From assembly GCF_050875635.1 (NCBI RefSeq), contig NZ_JBPAOH010000016.1, forward strand, positions 20,177-84,176: 64,000 nucleotides of DNA, read 5' to 3'. The DNA comes from Hassallia sp050875635 (lineage in GTDB: Bacteria > Cyanobacteriota > Cyanobacteriia > Cyanobacteriales > Nostocaceae). Below the pieces are notes generated by a model. It saw nothing but the letters and a program-made list of their open reading frames with translations, was not told the origin of the DNA and searched no databases. Of the stretch, positions 36,133 to 45,046 are shown one piece after another; the stretch's first letter is position 1; each line of letters opens with the position of its first letter. A program made the translations under genes and the position numbers.

Positions 36133-36894
36133 ATGCTAATCCGTTCCACTTTCACTATAACCGTATCCGAACCAAGTTCTTTACCTCGTTCCTATAACTT
36201 GGAACTCGTTAAACTATTACATCAAAAACTGGGTTTAGAAGTAGGTGACGAAAGAATACCTTCTACATCCTATTCAGGTATCTGTGGACTATATACGACG
36301 ACTCAAGACTTTTTTACTTTTCAACCCGATAATTTTTATCAACTCTCACTATGCGGGTTACAGTCAACAGCAAGTAAAGCAATTATCAACTTAAACCTCA
36401 CAGAATCACTCGAATTTTTAGGCGCAAAATTTAATATTATCAACCGCGAAGACAAAATAACTAGCTATGAAGAACTTTATACCAACTTAGTTGCCAATGA
36501 ACCCGAACCAGTGCGACAATTTGAACTACAATTTACCACACCCACTGCATTTTCTCAGCAAGCTATTACTATACCGCTACCAATTCCAAATTTAATCTTT
36601 CGCAATTGGTTAGAACGTTGGAATAAGTTCGCACCCGTGTACTTGGGTGGAGATGAATTAATAACTTATTTAAGTAATGCAATTTTTTTGAAATACCACA
36701 AAATCCAGACACGCAGCATTCAGTTACACAGGGGTTACGTCAATGGATTTATTGGTGATGTAACACTACAAGTTTTTAATCGTGCTGATTCCTTACTTGC
36801 GAATATTGCAGATTTATTAATTCAATATGCCCAATTTTCCGGGACGGGTATTAAAACTCGTTTAGGAATGGGACAAACCAAAAATTTACTTTAA
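36133..36894 (+). CDS. cas6: Second Cas6 endoribonuclease
   Basis: 253 residues, a plain Cas6 without the extra HTH of the one at 24.5 kb. FELQFTTPTAFSQQAITIPL, LIFRNWLERWNKFAPVYLG and the glycine-rich C terminus YAQFSGTGIKTRLGMGQTKN are typical. Having two differing Cas6 proteins suggests each serves a different repeat type, or that one serves an array outside the window. The short gaps to its neighbours place it in the csm operon. Confidence 0.9.
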   Translation: MLIRSTFTITVSEPSSLPRSYNLELVKLLHQKLGLEVGDERIPSTSYSGICGLYTTTQDFFTFQPDNFYQLSLCGLQSTASKAIINLNLTESLEFLGAKFNIINREDKITSYEELYTNLVANEPEPVRQFELQFTTPTAFSQQAITIPLPIPNLIFRNWLERWNKFAPVYLGGDELITYLSNAIFLKYHKIQTRSIQLHRGYVNGFIGDVTLQVFNRADSLLANIADLLIQYAQFSGTGIKTRLGMGQTKNLL

Positions 36895-36911
36895 AATTAG
36901 GAGTATTTATC

Positions 36912-38090
36912 ATGAAAAAGAACATTTTAATCTGCACTGTTGGGACAAGTTTATTTAAACCAAATTTATTTGGACTTCCAGTTCCAGATAAATACGATGA
37001 ATGGGTTGCCAAACAACCAAAAACAGACCATCAATATTTATCTGTAGAATTAATCACCAATCTGAAAACTGCATTAACAAATCAAAACTGGAAACATATC
37101 GCTGAATTATTAAACACTATACCTGGGACAACACGTCTATGTGGTGCTGAAATTAATTCGATTAGCGATTTAGTTGAACGCGAATACTGTGCTGATAAAT
37201 CCTTACTATTTTTCTGTTATTCTGCTACAGAAGAAGGTGAAAATATTGCGAAAATTCTCCAGTATTATTACCAATTCAAAGGACATATAGCTAAACCGCG
37301 AAAAATTGAATATCTCCAAGACAAAGAACCGAAGCTTTTTCGTACTAAAGGACTTCGTAATCTTGTTAAAGAAATCAGTCGTATCGTACAGGAATATCAC
37401 CCAGATAACTGTGCCATTAATGCCACTGGTGGCTATAAAGCCCAAATTGCAATTGGTGTTTTAATGGGTCAATCGCTGGGTGTTCCAGTTTACTATAAGC
37501 ACGAGTTTTTCAGTGAGATTATTGCATTTCCACCCATGCCAATAGGACTTGATTTTAGCTTGTGGCTGGAAAAAAGCGGATGGCTGACTGCACTCGACCG
37601 AGGAGAAATATTAGGATGGCATGAGGTAGAGGATGATTGGGATGAACGAATGGAATCGTTGATTGAACGTGTTGAATGCAATGATGGTAAAATTATTCTA
37701 GAACTTTCTCCAACAGGTCAAATCTTCCATGATACTTTTAAAGGACGCTTCCAGTCGTGCCGCGACAAGATACTTCCTCCAAGTGTTCCCAGCAATCAAA
37801 AACAACCACCAAGTTTACCTAATCACTCTTGGGGAAATGCACGCACACCAATTCTTAATTTCCTAGAAAAAATAGTCTCTGATTTTCCTTATGTCCGCGC
37901 TTGTCGTACCGATTATTGGAACCCAGATTTATCGTCAACTCCATTGTTTCGCTTAAAAAAAGAAGCTATCGAAGGTATTTTCAGTAATGGTACTTGGACA
38001 GTGAAATTTTTCGTTGAAACATCTGCTACTACTTCTGGACAGTTAGAAGCTTGCATTGCAGATTTGAACCAAACTATCTACAGTTTGTAG
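36912..38090 (+). CDS. CARF-domain protein (TIGR02619-like), C-terminal domain unknown
   Basis: 392 residues. The N-terminal part is a CARF domain: NILICTVGTSLFKPNLFGLP, LLFFCYSATEEGENIAKIL, CAINATGGYKAQIAIGVLMG (near 165-185), which should sense cyclic oligoadenylate from Cas10. It resembles the family listed as TIGR02619. The end (about 300-392: ARTPILNFLEKIVSDFPYVR, LFRLKKEAIEGIFSNGTWTV) matches no nuclease I recognise. A HEPN-like R-x6-H (RGEILGWH) occurs near 236, but it stands alone and may be chance. It could be a ribonuclease effector or a ring nuclease that switches the signal off. Confidence 0.85.
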   Translation: MKKNILICTVGTSLFKPNLFGLPVPDKYDEWVAKQPKTDHQYLSVELITNLKTALTNQNWKHIAELLNTIPGTTRLCGAEINSISDLVEREYCADKSLLFFCYSATEEGENIAKILQYYYQFKGHIAKPRKIEYLQDKEPKLFRTKGLRNLVKEISRIVQEYHPDNCAINATGGYKAQIAIGVLMGQSLGVPVYYKHEFFSEIIAFPPMPIGLDFSLWLEKSGWLTALDRGEILGWHEVEDDWDERMESLIERVECNDGKIILELSPTGQIFHDTFKGRFQSCRDKILPPSVPSNQKQPPSLPNHSWGNARTPILNFLEKIVSDFPYVRACRTDYWNPDLSSTPLFRLKKEAIEGIFSNGTWTVKFFVETSATTSGQLEACIADLNQTIYSL

Positions 38091-38099
38091 GCTGGGATA

Positions 38100-38121
38100 G
38101 ACTTTGACTTAAGTCAAAGTC
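38100..38121 (+). terminator. Perfect palindrome after the CARF gene
   Basis: GACTTTGACTT followed directly by its reverse complement, ten bases after the CARF stop. There is no T-run. It may end the csm operon or be a binding site. Confidence 0.4.
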
Positions 38122-38388
38122 TGGGAAAAGTTTCAAATTTTATTTATTAAGTTTGCGGAAATCTACCGAGGTCAATTGATGAATATATGATGAATATACA
38201 TAAATCTGAATCTTAATCAGGTTTTTATATTTATAAAGAATAATGTCTTCACTCACACCAAAGCATAAATATTCGCTCTTAAACCTCAGAAATCTTACCG
38301 CCAACATCAATAATATTGAGCGAATTCTTTGCATTTCGCACCCAAAGACTATATTTCTCTTTATCAACTAAGTCCACTATCGGTAAAA
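38122..38388. other. AT-rich intergenic region
   Basis: No gene seen. It lies between the CRISPR operon and the first export gene and should hold the latter's promoter. Confidence 0.5.
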
Positions 38389-39996
38389 ATGCCCAATAAA
38401 GCCAGAAAACTTTTCCGTGAAGAAGCCTTAGAACGCTTGAACTCTCCAGAACAGCTTGACCGACTGATGCAGGTAGTCAGCCGTCAAGCCTGGGTGCCCT
38501 TGGTTTCTATGGGCTTAGTGGTAGCTGTAGCTGGCATCTGGAGTGTAGTTGGGCGAATTCCCCTCACCGTCACAGGTTCTGGCGTGTTGATTCGACCTCG
38601 TAATGTGGTACAATTTCAAGCACTTGGCGGCGGTCAATTGTTAACCCTAAACATCAAGCCAGGAGATGTCGTTAGGCAGGGTCAAGTACTCGCCACCATA
38701 GATCAATCTAATATTAGGCAACAACTACAACAAGAAAACGCAAAATTTACCCAGTTGCAAGAACAGAACCAAGACACAGATAGACTGCAAAAGCAACAAA
38801 TAGCGCTGCAACAAAGAACCCTTGACCAGCAGCAAAAAGACCTTGAAGAAAGCCTGCGTCGAGAGTCAGTAGCACCAACGCTACACTCCGAGACTTTAAG
38901 AGCGTTAGAGCAAAAACGACAAAGCCTTGAGCAAAGCCTGTCAAGAGAAAAAGTCGAGCCAGTATTGTACAAACAAACTCTCGCCGCGCTAGCAGAAAAA
39001 CGCAAAAGTCTTTTAGAGCGCTCATCAAAAATTAGCTCATTACTGCAAACTTTGCAACAACGAGTTGAAACTCGTCGTAATCTCTTTCAACAGAAAGTGA
39101 TTAGTCAGGATGTACTGCTGCAAGCCCAGCAGGACTTGTTGAACCAAGAGACGCAACTGGGGGATATTCAAACACAACTCAAAGACCTTGATGTTCAAAA
39201 AACGTCGAGCGAACGGGAATATCTACAAAATCTTAATAGAATTGACGATATCAAAAATAACATTCAAGAAATTAAAGTTCAAAAAACCAATGCCGACCGG
39301 GAGTATCTGCAAAATTTGAATAAACTTGACGATATTAAAACCAAAATTAAAGATATTGAAGCCCAAAAAACCAAACTAGTTCAACAAGACTTAGAAAAGT
39401 CCATAGGCAAATTAAATCAAATTCAGGAAGTTAGACGCAAGATTGCTTCCTTAAAACTGCAATTAACTCAGTCTGGACTAATTATCAGCAAATATGATGG
39501 TCGCGTCTTGTCAGTTGGTGTCCTCCCCGGTCAAATTGTCAGCGCAGGTACCCGGATTGGGACGATTGAAGCAGAAGACCCCAACACCAAACTGTCCAGT
39601 CTTGTTTACTTTGCTGATAAAGATGGCAAGCTTCTAAAACCTGGTATGAGTGTACAAGTCACACCCAGCGTTGTCAAGCGCGATCGCTTTGGTGGAATTG
39701 TTGGGGTAGTAACGAACGTTTCTCCCTTTCCCGTGACAACTCAAGATATCACAGCGCAAGTCGGTAACGAAGACTTAGCTCGTAGCCTTGCCAATAATAA
39801 CGCAGCTCGCGTGCAAGTTCAGGTCCAACTACAAAAAGACCCAAACACTGTCAGCGGTTACAAATGGTCTTCTTCTAATGGACCAGCACTTAAAATTTCA
39901 TCAGGTACGACTACGGAAGTTAGGGTCAAAGTTGGAGAAGTGGCACCTATCTCTTACATTATTCCTATATTTCGCTCTTGGACGGGCATATATTAA
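38389..39996 (+). CDS. HlyD-type adaptor of an NHLM bacteriocin exporter
   Basis: About 535 residues from ATG 38389; upstream in-frame residues look non-coding. One membrane helix (AWVPLVSMGLVVAVAGIWSV) is followed by the first biotinyl-lipoyl half (GGGQLLTLNIKPGDVVRQGQ), a long coiled coil (about 105-365) with internal repeats (VQKTSSEREYLQNLNRIDDI; VQKTNADREYLQNLNKLDDI), and the second half (LIISKYDGRVLSVGVLPGQI). The sequence fits the family annotated as NHLM bacteriocin system secretion protein. It would bridge the inner-membrane ABC transporter and an outer-membrane channel. The NHLP precursors at 2-4 kb are the obvious cargo. Confidence 0.88.
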   Translation: MPNKARKLFREEALERLNSPEQLDRLMQVVSRQAWVPLVSMGLVVAVAGIWSVVGRIPLTVTGSGVLIRPRNVVQFQALGGGQLLTLNIKPGDVVRQGQVLATIDQSNIRQQLQQENAKFTQLQEQNQDTDRLQKQQIALQQRTLDQQQKDLEESLRRESVAPTLHSETLRALEQKRQSLEQSLSREKVEPVLYKQTLAALAEKRKSLLERSSKISSLLQTLQQRVETRRNLFQQKVISQDVLLQAQQDLLNQETQLGDIQTQLKDLDVQKTSSEREYLQNLNRIDDIKNNIQEIKVQKTNADREYLQNLNKLDDIKTKIKDIEAQKTKLVQQDLEKSIGKLNQIQEVRRKIASLKLQLTQSGLIISKYDGRVLSVGVLPGQIVSAGTRIGTIEAEDPNTKLSSLVYFADKDGKLLKPGMSVQVTPSVVKRDRFGGIVGVVTNVSPFPVTTQDITAQVGNEDLARSLANNNAARVQVQVQLQKDPNTVSGYKWSSSNGPALKISSGTTTEVRVKVGEVAPISYIIPIFRSWTGIY

Positions 39997-40135
39997 TAGA
40001 ATATGCTGGCGGAAATACCACTGCCTATAATTGCTACATTTAACATGGAATAATTTATGTATATTTAGTTATTTTACTTTAAAGGCATCATAAGCAGACC
40101 AAACAGGATTACGATGAGAGCAACAGCAAAAAGGC

Positions 40136-40306
40136 ATGAGAGTGAGACGATTGAAACAAACGACACTTGACGCATTACTAAAAGCTTACGCACAATTACA
40201 CCAAATCGTTGAAGAGTTATACATAGCTCATGATAATGCGGTAGCAAATAATGATGATGAAGACGCTAGCTTATTAGTTAGTAGAGCCGATAAACTTTAT
40301 GAATAA
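40136..40306 (+). CDS. Small protein of unknown function
   Basis: A 56-residue frame: MRVRRLKQTTLDALLKAYAQ followed by LHQIVEELYIAHDNAVANND and an acidic end. Helical, charged, no recognised family. It precedes two further small frames in the gap between the adaptor and the ABC transporter, all on the plus strand. Confidence 0.5.
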   Translation: MRVRRLKQTTLDALLKAYAQLHQIVEELYIAHDNAVANNDDEDASLLVSRADKLYE

Positions 40307-40347
40307 GTAGAAAATTTAGAAATTATTATCTCAGAACTGGAGGAAAG

Positions 40348-40539
40348 ATGAAAATAGTTGAAGATTTAAGAACTCGTATTAAAGAACTTAGTAAGCAAGC
40401 TGTCGAATTTAGTAAAAAAGCGACATCTGCATGTTTAACTGACCGAGAGCAAGCTAAACAGTACAGACAACAAGCAAGAGAAGCTGCAAAACGATGTGAA
40501 GTATTAAGACAAGAAATTAAACGCCAACAAGTAGTTTAA
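40348..40539 (+). CDS. Small helical protein of unknown function
   Basis: 63 residues (MKIVEDLRTRIKELSKQAVE...), strongly basic, predicted as a single long coiled coil. GGAGGAAAG just before the ATG is a good ribosome site, and codon use looks real. No family recognised. Its place in the export operon suggests a role there. Confidence 0.65.
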   Translation: MKIVEDLRTRIKELSKQAVEFSKKATSACLTDREQAKQYRQQAREAAKRCEVLRQEIKRQQVV

Positions 40540-40554
40540 TTAGGAGTTAAAATA

Positions 40555-40644
40555 ATGTCTCAAACTGTTGTAGCTCATGAGTTACAGCAGTTTTTGTTAC
40601 GTTATAACTTTATATTAATAGAATATGCCTTTTGCCTTTATTAA
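40555..40644 (+). CDS. Very short ORF overlapping the transporter start
   Basis: 29 residues (MSQTVVAHELQQFLLRYNFI...), preceded by TAGGAGTT, a good ribosome site. Its stop at 40642-40644 lies twenty bases inside the ABC transporter gene in another frame, so it may couple translation of that gene. It could also be the truncated start of a lost gene. Confidence 0.4.
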   Translation: MSQTVVAHELQQFLLRYNFILIEYAFCLY

Positions 40645-42886
40645 AAGTATTTTATCTAAACCTCAAACTCGTCGCGTCCGTACCCCTACGCTGCTGCAAA
40701 TCGAAGCAACCGAATGCGGTGCTGCTGCTCTTGGAATTATTCTCAGCTATTACTCGCGCATTGTCCCCTTGGCAGAATTGCGGCGCGAGTGTGGCGTCTC
40801 ACGAGATGGTAGCAATGCCTTTAATATCGTCAAAGCAGCCCGAAACTACGGCTTAAACGCCAAAGGTTTGAAAAAGTCTCTGGAAAGTCTCAAAACCCTG
40901 CCTTCCCCCTACATTGTCTTTTGGAATTTCAACCACTTTCTTGTGGTGGAAGGGTTCGCCAAAAACCACGTCTACCTCAACGACCCAGCCACAGGACGCC
41001 GGACAGTTTCCCTAGAAGAGTTTGACCGTGCTTACACTGGTGTCGTCTTGGTGATGGAACCAGGACTGGAATTTCAATCAGACGGTCAAAAAAGTAACAT
41101 TGTTACTGCCTTAGCCTCACGCTTGCAACACTCACGCGGTAGTATCCTCTTCTGCTTATTGGCAGGGCTATTACTGACAGTTCCTCGGTTGGCAGTGCCA
41201 GGTTTTACTCAGGTATTTGTGGATGAAATTCTCATTACTGAGCGAACTGACTGGATACGACCGCTGGTAATAGGAATGGTTCTCACTGGTGTACTACAGG
41301 CACTACTTGCCAGACTGCGGCTTACCTACCTGCGCTTGCTGATGCTGAAGTTGTCAGTCACGCTGTCAGGGCAGTTTCTCTGGCATATTCTCCGCTTGCC
41401 AGTTGGGTTTTATGCTCAACGCTTCGCGGGTGAAATTAGCAGTCGGGTGTCACTTAACGATAAAGTCGCAGATATACTCTCAGGTCGCCTTGCCACTACC
41501 GTCATCGACGCAGTGATGATAGTCTTTTACTTTCTAATTATGCTTCAATATGACCTTGTACTAACGGGTGTAGCTGTTGGTTTTGCTGCAATCAACTTTT
41601 TCGCCCTCCAGTGGCTATCGCAAACTCGTGTTGATGCCAATATGAAGCTGGCACAAGAATATGGTAAGGTTAATGGAGTGGCGATCGCTGGCATTCAAAC
41701 TATAGAAACAATCAAAGCTTCGGGGCTTGAGTCTGACTCATTTGCTAAATTCGCCGGGAACTATGCCAAAGCACTCAACGCCCAGCAAGAATTGGCTTTA
41801 CAAACTCAAATTCTCACAATAATACCTACTCTTTTAACAGCATTAACCACGGCTTCTATTTTAATTGTCGGCGGCTTCCGAGTGATGAACGGTAGCCTCA
41901 GTATTGGGATGCTGGTTGCCTACCAAAGTTTAACAGCCAGTTTCCTACAACCTATCAACAGTCTGGTCAATTTCGGCAGTTTGTTGCAAGATTTAGAAGC
42001 TGACTTAAACCGCCTTGATGACGTACTGCAAAACGCTGTTGATGCAGAAGCCCAGAGGGGAGGGGGAGAAAACAATTCAAAATTCAAAATTCAAAATTCA
42101 AAATTAGGAGTCTCTCTCTCATCCCCCCTACACCCCACACCCTACACCCTACACCCGTTCCAACTACAGGGCTACATTGAGTTGCAAAATATCACCTTTG
42201 GCTACAGCCGCGTGGACGCTCCCTTGATTGAGAACTTTAACCTGTTTCTCAAGCCGGGACAACGAGTAGCAATAGTAGGTGGTAGTGGTTCTGGCAAGTC
42301 TACAATAGCCAAGCTAGTTTGCGGTTTATACGAACCTTGGTCAGGGGAAATTTGCTTTGATGGCGTACCGAGAACCCAGATTCCTCGCTCTGTTTTGGCG
42401 AACTCTTTGGCAATGGTAGAACAGGATATCTTTCTCTTTGCTGGGACGGTTCGGGAAAATCTTACTTTATGGGATTCGACGGTATCACAAACTGACTTAG
42501 TGCAGGCTTGCTCTGATGCAGTTATTCACGATTTAATTTTATCTCTGCCTGGAGGATATGATGCCAAGCTAATTGAAGGGGGAATGAACATCAGTGGTGG
42601 ACAGCGCCAACGTTTAGAAATTGCTCGCGCTTTAGTAAGAAATCCCTCAGTTTTGGTCATGGATGAAGCAACAAGTTCGCTGGATGCTCAAACAGAATTG
42701 ATGATTGATAAAAATTTGCGGCGGCGTGGTTGCTCTTGTATTGTGGTAGCGCACCGACTCAGTACAATTCGCGATTGTGATGAAATTATTGTATTGGAGC
42801 AGGGGAAAGTCGTGCAGCGGGGTACGCATGAGGAGTTGTGGCACTCAGGGGGGAAATATGCCAGCTTACTGCGTACTGAAGGATAA
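40625..42886 (+). CDS. NHLM C39 peptidase-ABC transporter
   Basis: 753 residues. N-terminal C39 peptidase domain: Cys31 in IEATECGAAALGIILSYY, His near 103 in WNFNHFLVVEG, Asp in LNDPATGRR; it cuts leaders after Gly-Gly. Then six membrane helices and an ABC ATPase with GGSGSGKST (about 551), SGGQRQRLEIARAL and VLVMDEATSSLD. It fits the NHLM family peptidase/ATP-binding exporter, so it would remove the NHLP leaders and export the modified cores. An in-frame tandem repeat enlarges the linker before the ATPase domain (about 478-512). Confidence 0.93.
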   Translation: MPFAFIKSILSKPQTRRVRTPTLLQIEATECGAAALGIILSYYSRIVPLAELRRECGVSRDGSNAFNIVKAARNYGLNAKGLKKSLESLKTLPSPYIVFWNFNHFLVVEGFAKNHVYLNDPATGRRTVSLEEFDRAYTGVVLVMEPGLEFQSDGQKSNIVTALASRLQHSRGSILFCLLAGLLLTVPRLAVPGFTQVFVDEILITERTDWIRPLVIGMVLTGVLQALLARLRLTYLRLLMLKLSVTLSGQFLWHILRLPVGFYAQRFAGEISSRVSLNDKVADILSGRLATTVIDAVMIVFYFLIMLQYDLVLTGVAVGFAAINFFALQWLSQTRVDANMKLAQEYGKVNGVAIAGIQTIETIKASGLESDSFAKFAGNYAKALNAQQELALQTQILTIIPTLLTALTTASILIVGGFRVMNGSLSIGMLVAYQSLTASFLQPINSLVNFGSLLQDLEADLNRLDDVLQNAVDAEAQRGGGENNSKFKIQNSKLGVSLSSPLHPTPYTLHPFQLQGYIELQNITFGYSRVDAPLIENFNLFLKPGQRVAIVGGSGSGKSTIAKLVCGLYEPWSGEICFDGVPRTQIPRSVLANSLAMVEQDIFLFAGTVRENLTLWDSTVSQTDLVQACSDAVIHDLILSLPGGYDAKLIEGGMNISGGQRQRLEIARALVRNPSVLVMDEATSSLDAQTELMIDKNLRRRGCSCIVVAHRLSTIRDCDEIIVLEQGKVVQRGTHEELWHSGGKYASLLRTEG
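42056..42162 (+). repeat. In-frame short tandem repeats within the ABC transporter gene
   Basis: AAATTCAAAATTCAAAATTC-type and CACCCTACACCC-type repeats, elsewhere found between cyanobacterial genes, lie within the coding frame. They are translated as SKFKIQNSK and HPTPYTLHP in the linker ahead of the ATPase domain. Confidence 0.85.
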
Positions 42887-42988
42887 TTGTAGATGGAAAG
42901 GCAAAGGAGGCGGTTTATTTTGGTGCTGAGGTGAACTGTTAATAAGATAAATCTGTAAATGTAGTCAAAAAAAGCAAACAGTAAGTCA

Positions 42989-43184
42989 TTGCCTACTGAA
43001 AAGCAAAAAGATACTGCTATCTTTGTCTGTCAACTACTTTCGCTATTTTTGCAACCAATTTTGTTGTTTAGATACCATCCTCTGCAAAAATACATCTTCT
43101 TAATTGCACCGGAGAGAGGAAAGCTTAGAAATTACCATTTATGAAAACGGAAACTGGGAGTTTAATACTGATGACGAAACCTGA
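42989..43184 (+). pseudogene. Frameshifted small gene (DUF6888-like)
   Basis: Frame 1 starts TTG 42989 and gives PTEKQKDTAIFVCQLLSLFL and LLFRYHPLQKYIFLIAPE. The expected continuation, EESLEITIYENGNWEF, is in another frame from about 43111. The two pieces together resemble the small cyanobacterial family I recall as DUF6888. The shift is near GGAGAGAGGAAAG. It overlaps the next small gene, as is usual for this pair. Confidence 0.6.
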
Positions 43185-43373
43185 TTTTAAACAAATGACC
43201 CGTAAGGAATTGAAAAAATATATTTTAACTCATCCGACTGATGATGAAGCCATCAGAACCTAAGCATTAACCGCCGCAACCCTAATGTTAAAGTTTATCC
43301 TTATCCCTACGATATGTCTTATGAGGAAGTCGAAGCTATTTTTAAATCTAAGTTAAATCAAAGTGAGTCGTAA
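43171..43373 (+). pseudogene. Frameshifted small gene (DUF6887-like)
   Basis: ATG 43171 gives MTKPDFKQMTRKELKKYILT and HPTDDEAIR, then a stop at 43261. The frame continues in another phase as NRRNPNVKVYPYPYDMSYEE, ending at 43373. Together they make one small protein resembling the family I recall as DUF6887. It is the partner of the preceding gene and also broken. Confidence 0.6.
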
Positions 43374-43606
43374 AGCTATACTTCAGTGGCAAAATCTTAG
43401 ATGAATGTGCCAAAAAGTACCGAGGGGAGTGTCAACGACGTAAACCAAAACCAAAACCAGCTAGCAAGTTTTACTGGGGAAGTAAGCTGCTAGCTGGTCA
43501 TAAAATTAGCCGGAATAAGGTTAAAGATAAATGCTCACCTGGTCAATTGACATTTAAACGAGCAGCTCGGTGGTATCAGAATGCCTACAAGTGGCAGAAG
43601 TGGTAA
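43367..43606 (+). pseudogene. Open frame without a start codon
   Basis: About 79 codons without stop: KLYFSGKILDECAKKYRGEC, then KPASKFYWGSKLLAGHKISR and FKRAARWYQNAYKWQKW. The composition looks like a real basic protein. No ATG, GTG or TTG lies at a sensible position; the frame opens with GTCGTAAAG just after a TGA. Probably a gene that lost its start. No family recognised. Confidence 0.4.
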
Positions 43607-43809
43607 AGAAGTTTGTTACAACAAATCGAGCGTTGTGTTTTTGATGCACGTTTAGGTATAATTAGAGTCAACCGCCAAGCCGCCTTCCTACTCTATATCC
43701 ACCTTCAGCTGCCCCTACAGTTATACTTTTGCCTCTGCTTGTAATTTAGCTGCTTCATAAGCCTTAAGAGCCACTTCAACGGATGATCGATATATTATGT
43801 AGCCGCCAA
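43607..43809. other. Intergenic region
   Basis: No gene or clear structure seen. Confidence 0.5.
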
Positions 43810-44943
43810 CTACTGCCCTAAGTTCTCCCTCATCCAGTTCCCCCTCATCGACTGTTGTGGATTGCATAATAATGTCTTCGCAACCTGCATCATAGCAATA
43901 CCCGTATTGCTAAAAGATTTTTGATGCTGAATTGTTGACAGAATCTGTAGAATCAAAGCAAAACCCACAAATTGCACGACTCGCAGCCAGAAATCGGGGC
44001 GATGTTCAAAAATTTCGGGAAACGTCTTCTCATAAGCACTAGCTAATGCAACAATTGAAGGCTGAAGCAGATCCATTGGCGTTATCGCCAAGCCTAAAGA
44101 TTCCTCAAGACTTAAAGACTTGCTGATAACTAAGCTACCCAGCCAGAGAAACACATAGCTACCAATGAGATTTCCTAAATCCATTGCTGGGTCTCCCCAA
44201 GCAGAAAATTCCCAATCAATCAGTTGTATAATATTCGTACCGTTTTGCTGCCAATTGCTGTGCAGAAGAATATTATTCAGCTTTAGGTCATTGTGGGTAA
44301 GACAACTGGTCGTAAAAGTGCTACCTAATTGGGCGATCGCTTGCCCCAAATCATCATACCGCTGGTAGAGAGCAAAAAACTTCAACCCGTCATCTGGCAC
44401 CAAACCAAAAATTTCTGGCGAAATCCTTTCTAACATGCCGATCGCCTTCTTTACAAAATCAGAAGCAGAATATGAAGAATTTTTGTGGAAAAATTCTTCA
44501 TATTCTGGGCGGTTGAAAGTGTCACGATGAATAGTTGCAACAATTGTACCAATTGCCGTGGCGATTTCACTGTTAAAGCTATTTTCCTTTTGGTAAAAAT
44601 CACTTAAATCGCGATAGTCATCTCTGTAAGTCTGGACAATAATAGAATTCAATAAGTCAAAATGCAGCACCTCTGGCAAAAATAAGCGTAGGTGATTGAG
44701 TTCTGAAAATCGCTGTAAAAATTCTTTCAGCACCCACTCACCCAAAAACTCACCCGCTGCTTTCCCTTGTTTATGCCGCTCTTGCTTAACCAAAAGCTTA
44801 CGACTGTCACTCAAAGTTACTAATAAGTCAAAATTTTTAGTTACAACTAACTCTACCTTACTGGTTGCTTGTTCGGAATTATTGCACAAGCCAAGCTCAA
44901 CTAAATACTCGAAAACATTATGGGAATTTAACAAAAATGGCAT
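43810..44943 (-). CDS. APH-family phosphotransferase (kinase-like)
   Basis: 377 residues on the strand opposite to its neighbours. The phosphotransferase core is intact: SCLTHNDLKLNNILL (catalytic Asp and Asn, near 216) and IQLIDWEFSAWGDPAMDLGN (metal-binding Asp). This is the aminoglycoside/choline kinase-like fold. The N-terminal lobe has KLLVKQERHK. It is not close enough to any resistance enzyme to name a substrate. Phosphotransferases of this fold occur in several RiPP clusters, and its location between two NHLM transporter genes suggests a link, but this is inference. Confidence 0.8.
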   Translation of the reverse strand: MPFLLNSHNVFEYLVELGLCNNSEQATSKVELVVTKNFDLLVTLSDSRKLLVKQERHKQGKAAGEFLGEWVLKEFLQRFSELNHLRLFLPEVLHFDLLNSIIVQTYRDDYRDLSDFYQKENSFNSEIATAIGTIVATIHRDTFNRPEYEEFFHKNSSYSASDFVKKAIGMLERISPEIFGLVPDDGLKFFALYQRYDDLGQAIAQLGSTFTTSCLTHNDLKLNNILLHSNWQQNGTNIIQLIDWEFSAWGDPAMDLGNLIGSYVFLWLGSLVISKSLSLEESLGLAITPMDLLQPSIVALASAYEKTFPEIFEHRPDFWLRVVQFVGFALILQILSTIQHQKSFSNTGIAMMQVAKTLLCNPQQSMRGNWMRENLGQ

Positions 44944-45046
44944 AAGTACGCTTAAATAAGACTACCCAGGCAAAATAGCAAAATGTATACTTATATTAAA
45001 AATAACATAAATTTATGGTAATCCTACCTTTTTTGTGCAGGTTTAA

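Noticed and set aside
28486..38090. Reading the locus as type III-B (Cmr)
   Set aside because: The order cas10-csm2-csm3-csm4-csm5 and the Csm3 and Csm5 motifs fit III-A; there is no Cmr1, Cmr5 or Cmr6.
24423..38090. Search for cas1, cas2 or reverse transcriptase-cas1
   Set aside because: None present; adaptation must come from elsewhere in the genome.
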